In this document: piece after piece, positions 60,548 through 64,000 of the stretch | How positions within the stretch are numbered: position 1 is the stretch's first letter | Layout of the letters: every line of letters starts with the position of its first letter | Source of the DNA: Chloroflexota bacterium | GTDB lineage: Bacteria > Chloroflexota > Dehalococcoidia > E44-bin15 | Reading direction: 5' to 3' | Length of the DNA: 64,000 nucleotides | NCBI GenBank assembly: GCA_030604825.1 | Contig: JAUVVB010000002.1 | Span: 1-64,000 of the forward strand | Made by a program: the position numbers and the translations under genes | Notes under the pieces: generated by a model | The model's database searches: none | What the model saw: only the letters and a program-made list of their open reading frames with translations | Told to the model about the DNA's origin: nothing

Positions 60548-61632
60548 GTAAGCTTTTCTATCTCCTCCAGAATCCTCTCGGGGTATATGATACCCCCTCC
60601 CCGCTCGTTGTGACGACCCCACAACCCCAGCAGATGAACCGGCACTCGGCCCTGCACCGCAAACCTCACGTCTTCTACAAACTCGCCGGGGCTGTCTTCC
60701 ACCACCAGCACCTTTCCCGCTGCCAGGGCCGCTTGCCTTAGGGGCTCTTCGGGGAAGGGCCACAGGGTTATCGGCCGGAACAGCCCAGCATTGATCCCTT
60801 CGGCGCGAGCCATGTTCACCGCGCTTCTCGCCATCCTGGCTGAGCTGCCGTAGGCTGCCACCAGCAGGGTAGCGTCATCAGCGAGGTAGGTGTCGTATCT
60901 CACCTCGCTCTCCGCTATCCTTTGGTATTTATCGAGCAGGTGCATGTAGAAAGTGATGATTCCCTTGGACAGGTCACCAGGGAAGCGGGGGGCACCAGCA
61001 GGGTGGTCACATCGGCCTCCCTTTCCCCCCTTTCCCTTTAGAGCCCATTCCTTCTCTGGCAGGGGGCCAAATTCCAGGGTCCTCAACTCCACAGGCTCTG
61101 CCATCCTGCCGATGATGAAGTCCGTGAGGACAATGGCTGCAATCCTGTATTTATCGGCCAGGTAGAAGGCACGTTGAACCAGGTCGAAGGTCTCCTGGGG
61201 GGAGGAGGGGGCAAGAACGATGCAACGATAGGCTCCATGGCCTCCGCCTTTGGTAACCTGACGATAGTCGGTCTGCCCCTGCTGGCCCCCAGTGCCAATC
61301 CCTGGCCCCATCCGCATCACGTTGACGATGACGCAGGGGGCCTGGGCGGCGGAGATGTAGGAAATCCCCTCCTGCATCAGGCTGAAGCCGGGGCTGGAGG
61401 TGGAGGTCATCACCTTGGCCCCCGCCAGGGCGCCGCCATAGAGCATGTATATGGATGCGCCCTCACACTCCGATTGGACGAAGGCTCCACCAATCTGGGG
61501 TAACTCTCGGGACATATACTCGGCGATCTCGCTCTGGGGGGTGATGGGGTAACCAAAGAAATGCTTGCAACCAGTTTGAATTGCGCCCCGCGCTACTGCC
61601 TCGTTGCCATCGATGAATACCTTCTCAGCCAT
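60544..61632 (-). CDS. 2-oxoacid:ferredoxin oxidoreductase, alpha subunit
   Basis: 362 residues, VorB/KorA-like. IDGNEAVARGAIQTGCKHFFGYPITPQSEIAEYM, SSPGFSLMQEGISYISAAQAPCVIVNVMRMGPGIG and the C-terminal AYGSSARMARSAVNMARAEG identify it. First gene of the operon alpha-beta-gamma-ferredoxin-dehydrogenase-CoA-transferase-dehydratase remnant. Promoter at 61664-61692. Confidence 0.94.
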   Translation of the reverse strand: MAEKVFIDGNEAVARGAIQTGCKHFFGYPITPQSEIAEYMSRELPQIGGAFVQSECEGASIYMLYGGALAGAKVMTSTSSPGFSLMQEGISYISAAQAPCVIVNVMRMGPGIGTGGQQGQTDYRQVTKGGGHGAYRCIVLAPSSPQETFDLVQRAFYLADKYRIAAIVLTDFIIGRMAEPVELRTLEFGPLPEKEWALKGKGGKGGRCDHPAGAPRFPGDLSKGIITFYMHLLDKYQRIAESEVRYDTYLADDATLLVAAYGSSARMARSAVNMARAEGINAGLFRPITLWPFPEEPLRQAALAAGKVLVVEDSPGEFVEDVRFAVQGRVPVHLLGLWGRHNERGGGIIYPERILEEIEKLT

Positions 61633-61663
61633 TCCGTTGATTTTATTGCGGCCCTAATGTTTA

Positions 61664-61692
61664 AGTATATCGCATCCTCAAATCCAGGTCAA
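61664..61692 (-). promoter_or_regulatory. Promoter of the 2-oxoacid oxidoreductase operon
   Basis: Minus strand TTGACC (61692-61687), 17-bp spacer, TATACT (61669-61664), about 32 bases before the ATG at 61632. Confidence 0.74.
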
Positions 61693-61770
61693 TTTTTGCA
61701 GAGCTAATTGCTGAAATTGACAGCGCCTTTGGTGCTCCCGGAATTTGTGGCGCCAGCAACTAACTTCAGC

Positions 61771-61799
61771 TTGCAAAGCCCCCAACGAGCTGCTAGAAT
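61771..61799 (+). promoter_or_regulatory. Promoter of tRNA-Arg
   Basis: TTGCAA (61771-61776), 17-bp spacer, TAGAAT (61794-61799), 22 bases before the tRNA. Confidence 0.65.
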
Positions 61800-61821
61800 G
61801 GAGCGAGACAGATAGGCACTA

Positions 61822-61897
<76 letters not shown>

Positions 61898-61927
61898 GAT
61901 AAACAAGCATTCTGCTTAACACTCTGC

Positions 61928-62125
61928 TTAACTGTTGTCATTTCCGCCCCCTTTCCTCTGCTGTGCCCATTCTGGACAATAGGGCGTAGGCTTACCGAGC
62001 AATCGCCAGGGATACCAACCTCTTGTGAACATCGGTTTGCGGATAGCACCGCATACAATACACCTCTCGTGAAGGCCGCCACTTGTGCTCTGCCTCAGTT
62101 CAGGTTTGTGTCGATACTGTCCCAT
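61928..62125 (-). CDS. Small zinc-finger-like protein
   Basis: 65 residues, MGQYRHKPELRQSTSGGLHERCIVCGAIRKP then YCPEWAQQRKG. One CxxC pair and a third cysteine, with a tryptophan in place of the expected fourth, so a partial zinc ribbon. AAAGGAGGAAGAGG lies right before the ATG, a strong ribosome-binding site, which is the main reason to call it. Family unknown. Confidence 0.55.
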   Translation of the reverse strand: MGQYRHKPELRQSTSGGLHERCIVCGAIRKPMFTRGWYPWRLLGKPTPYCPEWAQQRKGGGNDNS

Positions 62126-62371
62126 CCTCTTCCTCCTTTCCCCTAGCCGCCTATATGAATGCTCTTCTAGTTGTGGAAGTCAACATCCCTAAACCCGAAG
62201 TCTCCCCAACTCTGGCTGACACAGCTAGTGTCCAGCTTGGTCATAGGACACACCTACGAACATCTCACGCTTCCGCCAGAATTCGCCCACTTCTGGGGCA
62301 TTCCAGATGTTGCTTCCTATGAGTTTTTGAGCGTGAATCGGGGGTAGCCTTTAGGAAAGGGGGATTATAGG

Positions 62372-62497
62372 ATGGCACTCAAGATTACATGCGTAGTATG
62401 TGGGCAGCGCAGGATCATCGCTTATCAGGGGGACACTGGCCCGGTGTGCGAGGTCTGCGCTGCTGTAGAAGCTGGGCTGCGCAAGCCCGAGAAATAG
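62372..62497 (+). CDS. Tiny zinc-ribbon protein (41 residues)
   Basis: MALKITCVVCGQRRIIAYQG, then VCEVCAAVEAGLRKPEK. Two CxxC pairs spaced for a zinc ribbon. GAAAGGGGG lies about 10 bases upstream. Such ribbons are common in phage and plasmid regions. Probably co-transcribed with the next gene 28 bases on. Confidence 0.62.
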   Translation: MALKITCVVCGQRRIIAYQGDTGPVCEVCAAVEAGLRKPEK

Positions 62498-62525
62498 GCA
62501 AATCTTAAGGAAAGGGGGTGTCAAG

Positions 62526-62852
62526 ATGCCAGAGGAGAAGGTCGTAGCCTTCAGGATGCCGCTCGAGGACTTCAAAAAGCTTCAGGCTGACCGGGAGTCC
62601 CGGGGGATGGGATGGAATGCCTACACGCTAAATGCCTTCCAGCAGACCTACAGCGTGGACATCGCCATCCCTGAGAAGGCCGAGAAGCCGAAGGCTGAGA
62701 AGCAGCTTTCGAAGGCCGCTCAAAAGCGACTTGATAAGGCCATGAGGAAGGCCGCCGAGGCTTCGGGACCAGAGGTTACTGGTGACCCCGGGTGTGCGCT
62801 TCCTCCTCCGCCAGACGAGCTGCCACCTGACCCACCGCCGCCAGAGAGCTAA
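62526..62852 (+). CDS. Putative small DNA-binding protein with proline-rich tail
   Basis: 108 residues. The N-terminal part VVAFRMPLEDFKKLQADRES has the strand-then-helix form seen in ribbon-helix-helix proteins, followed by a lysine/alanine-rich coil (EKPKAEKQLSKAAQKRLDKA) and a tail of prolines (LPPPPDELPPDPPPPES). Strong GGAAAGGGGG before the ATG. DNA binding is suggested, not shown. Confidence 0.65.
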   Translation: MPEEKVVAFRMPLEDFKKLQADRESRGMGWNAYTLNAFQQTYSVDIAIPEKAEKPKAEKQLSKAAQKRLDKAMRKAAEASGPEVTGDPGCALPPPPDELPPDPPPPES

Positions 62853-62872
62853 TGCCTCCGGGCAACTAAATA

Positions 62873-62901
62873 AGGGGACCAACCGAACTGGCTGGTCCCC
62901 T
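62873..62901 (+). terminator. Terminator-like hairpin after the putative DNA-binding gene
   Basis: AGGGGACCA (62873-62881) pairs with TGGTCCCCT (62893-62901), extended by further pairs inside; T-rich sequence follows. Confidence 0.65.
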
Positions 62902-62955
62902 TCCTGGTTCTTGGTAGCGGGAGTTGGTAGAACGTCCTGAAAGCCCCAAATATGA

Positions 62956-62995
62956 CAGCCTCCAGAACTGAGATTCACGTCCAGACTGGAGGCTG
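62956..62995. repeat. Inverted repeat downstream of the nuclease gene
   Basis: 10-bp arms CAGCCTCCAG (62956-62965) and CTGGAGGCTG (62986-62995) around a 20-base loop. It lies 28 bases beyond the stop of the minus-strand nuclease gene and may end its transcript. Confidence 0.55.
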
Positions 62996-63022
62996 CCAAA
63001 ATCCGCGGGTTGCGCTTGCCCC

Positions 63023-63355
63023 TTACTTCTTCCTGGGAGGCCTCAGCCTTCTTCCCGAGCGAGCTGAGTAATACTCGATGCCGTCAGGCATGACTTCCGC
63101 TACCACTGGAGTTGAATTGGTCTTGGTAGCACTCTGCTTCAGGCGACCGAGGTCTTTAGGAGAAGGTGGTGCGGGTGTGCCACTTTCAGAGCTTTTGACC
63201 TGAATCTTCCACTTCGTTCCACCTGGGAACTCTGCAAGTGCATCGAAAGACCCCCTGCTGCCGGGACTTAGATCGACACTGGCTCCCCCACCTCTTAGTG
63301 AGCGGGCGACCTTCTCCTCTGCTTCTCTGCCTTTCTCTGATGAACTCTTCGGCAT
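63023..63355 (-). CDS. Small PD-(D/E)XK nuclease-like protein (Hjc-like)
   Basis: 110 residues. GREAEEKVARSLRGGGASVDL, then SRGSFDALAEFPGGTKWKIQVKSS: a glutamate in helix 1, an aspartate (FDALAEF) and a QVK strand form the pattern of small Holliday-junction resolvases and restriction-type nucleases. The usual E-x-K is Q-V-K here. The end is basic (RSGRRLRPPRKK), fitting DNA contact. AAAGGAG precedes the ATG by eight bases. Confidence 0.72.
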   Translation of the reverse strand: MPKSSSEKGREAEEKVARSLRGGGASVDLSPGSRGSFDALAEFPGGTKWKIQVKSSESGTPAPPSPKDLGRLKQSATKTNSTPVVAEVMPDGIEYYSARSGRRLRPPRKK

Positions 63356-63422
63356 TCAAGATGCTCCTTTCTCATACTCGCCATCCCAAGAGGTGACCGA
63401 CCACACCGACTGACAACATGGC

Positions 63423-63458
63423 TTGACAGAGTGGCGAATGCGTGATACACTTCGCCAC
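63423..63458 (+). promoter_or_regulatory. Promoter with overlapping operator-like inverted repeat
   Basis: TTGACA (63423-63428), 17-bp spacer, TACACT (63446-63451). Inverted repeat GTGGCGAA (63431-63438) and TTCGCCAC (63451-63458) overlaps spacer, -10 and start site. This is the arrangement of a repressible promoter. Confidence 0.6.
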
Positions 63459-63530
63459 GCTCCTGAGCGGCTGTCCCCGAGATGGCTGCTCAGATGAAAC
63501 CCTCAGATGCTGCTGAGGGTTTCATTTCAT
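63458..63530 (+). ncRNA. Candidate small RNA of two hairpins
   Basis: The transcript expected from the promoter at 63423-63451 holds hairpin 1, CTGAGCGGC (63463-63471) with GCTGCTCAG (63485-63493). Directly after it is hairpin 2, ATGAAACCCTCAG (63494-63506) with CTGAGGGTTTCAT (63513-63525), followed by TTCATCC. No open frame occupies it. Hairpin 2 may be a terminator, although the T run is interrupted. Confidence 0.45.
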
Positions 63531-63587
63531 CCAGACACAAAAACACCCCACTCCTAGCGGGGCATGCTGCTCTGCATTTAAGCTGCT

Positions 63588-63845
63588 CTATGCAGTGCTA
63601 GGAGCTATAAACCCTCCCTTCTGGGAGACCTGGCGTTCACCGACCAAGCTTCCTTCATATTCGATTGCAAAATTATACCACAACCCGGGCACCAACACAA
63701 GCTTTTGGAGCTGCCCGACAGGATCAGCCGGCGGTTCCTTCTCCTCGTCCTCGCAGCTAGCTGCCTGCTCACCATCAGCTAAAACCCTTCGCTGTGCATC
63801 GGTATCCCAGGGCCACTTATTTGTATTCACAGGTGGAGACTGCAA
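63588..63845 (-). CDS. Doubtful open frame at the window end
   Basis: 85 codons from a TTG, overlapping the partial gene at 63817 in another frame. The middle is acidic (CEDEEKEPPADP) and the end beta-like (LWYNFAIEYEGSLVG). No ribosome-binding site or family was recognised. It might be a downstream gene or a frameshifted continuation of the partial gene. Confidence 0.25.
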   Translation of the reverse strand: MQSPPVNTNKWPWDTDAQRRVLADGEQAASCEDEEKEPPADPVGQLQKLVLVPGLWYNFAIEYEGSLVGERQVSQKGGFIAPSTA

Positions 63846-64000
63846 CCCCCCATATAACGAAGAGGCCCTCTATTTCCAGGTAGAATGTGCCAGTCTCGTA
63901 AACATAGATCACATCGTCTCCTGCTCGGCCTAGCTCGTTGGCTAGGAGATCAACCGGCCTACTCTGACCGACTTCATGCAGCCAGATGGAAAAGCCCCCA
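63817..64000 (-). CDS. Partial gene, C-terminal part of an unknown beta-rich protein
   Basis: The frame is open from the window edge and ends at TAA (63819-63817). Visible residues include SIWLHEVGQSRPVDLLANEL, GDDVIYVYETGTFYLEIEG and VIWGVAVSTCEYK. The pattern GTFYLEIEG ... W-x-V resembles the last strands of beta-sandwich surface or tail proteins. The rest is outside the window. Confidence 0.5.
   Translation of the reverse strand, partial: GGFSIWLHEVGQSRPVDLLANELGRAGDDVIYVYETGTFYLEIEGLFVIWGVAVSTCEYK

Noticed and set aside
62083-62322. Plus-strand frame in the gap after tRNA-Arg
   Set aside because: No ribosome-binding site and no motif; the opposite-strand small gene has a strong one. The rest of 62126-62371 holds only a short GACAC...GTGTC dyad.
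63595-63933. 112-residue plus-strand open frame at the window end
   Set aside because: It lies opposite the partial minus-strand gene, which has a more protein-like composition; no start signal was seen.

Overview
The 64 kb window is dense bacterial chromosome of fairly high G+C. It carries two tRNA genes, no rRNA, no CRISPR array and no recognisable insertion sequence. The gene content suggests an anaerobic, single-membrane bacterium, most likely a Chloroflexota/Dehalococcoidia-type organism. The reasons are a type IV pilus system with PilB, PilC, PilT, PilM, PilN, PilO and PilD but no secretin, a B12-dependent methylmalonyl-CoA module with separate large and small mutase subunits, a four-subunit-type 2-oxoacid:ferredoxin oxidoreductase, the iron-sulfur queuosine enzyme QueH, and a fused shikimate kinase/dehydroquinate synthase. 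This placement is inferred from gene content only; no phylogeny was run.

Layout. 1-3755: end of a KefB-type antiporter, a histidine phosphatase, endonuclease III, argC and tRNA-Glu. 3.8-6.8 kb (minus): pilT, a small winged-helix gene, a NarL-type response regulator and a GNAT acetyltransferase. 6.9-9.2 kb: an ECF sigma factor with its membrane partner, a DUF1284 protein and a secreted protein. 9.3-11.9 kb: an arsenic operon (arsR, small protein, ferredoxin, MauE/DoxX protein, acr3) behind a clear promoter and operator. 11.9-13.5 kb (minus): queH and ruvB. 13.6-19.2 kb: two tandem methylmalonyl-CoA mutase large subunits, an acyl-CoA dehydrogenase, the epimerase and the B12-binding small subunit. 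19.2-21.2 kb: enoyl-CoA hydratase, two small proteins and an FdhD-like protein. 21.2-33.1 kb (minus): a long co-directional run from alaS through ruvX, aroE, a GIY-YIG protein, aroC, aroKB, a CoA-binding ligase subunit, a heme O synthase-like prenyltransferase and a second acyl-CoA dehydrogenase to tgt. 33.3-40.4 kb: trehalose synthesis (otsA, otsB), mscS, comM, a radical SAM protein and degV.

40.8-55.5 kb is the main type IV pilus locus. The minus strand carries pilB, pilC, two minor prepilins, a PilX-like protein, a very unusual PilN, pilO, pilM and pilD. A sensor kinase/regulator pair lies on the plus strand, followed by three prepilin genes. About 1.45 kb here is tandemly duplicated, giving two pilin genes, two copies of a 32-residue membrane peptide, and a truncated second copy of the kinase. 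The two duplicated pilin promoters and the promoter-like sequence before the small winged-helix gene next to pilT share a 22-bp site exactly 5 bp upstream of the -35 hexamer, which suggests one regulator for pilin production and twitching. The leaders of pilB and pilC hold two related hairpin/U-tract elements.

55.6-61.7 kb: a DUF6391 gene, then a minus-strand operon for 2-oxoacid:ferredoxin oxidoreductase (alpha, beta, gamma, ferredoxin), a 2-hydroxyacid dehydrogenase, a class III CoA-transferase and a broken 2-hydroxyacyl-CoA dehydratase gene. 61.8-64 kb: tRNA-Arg followed by small accessory genes (zinc-ribbon proteins, a putative DNA-binding protein, a small PD-(D/E)XK-like nuclease, a possible small RNA and a partial gene). 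This looks like the edge of an integrated element, although no integrase is visible in the window.
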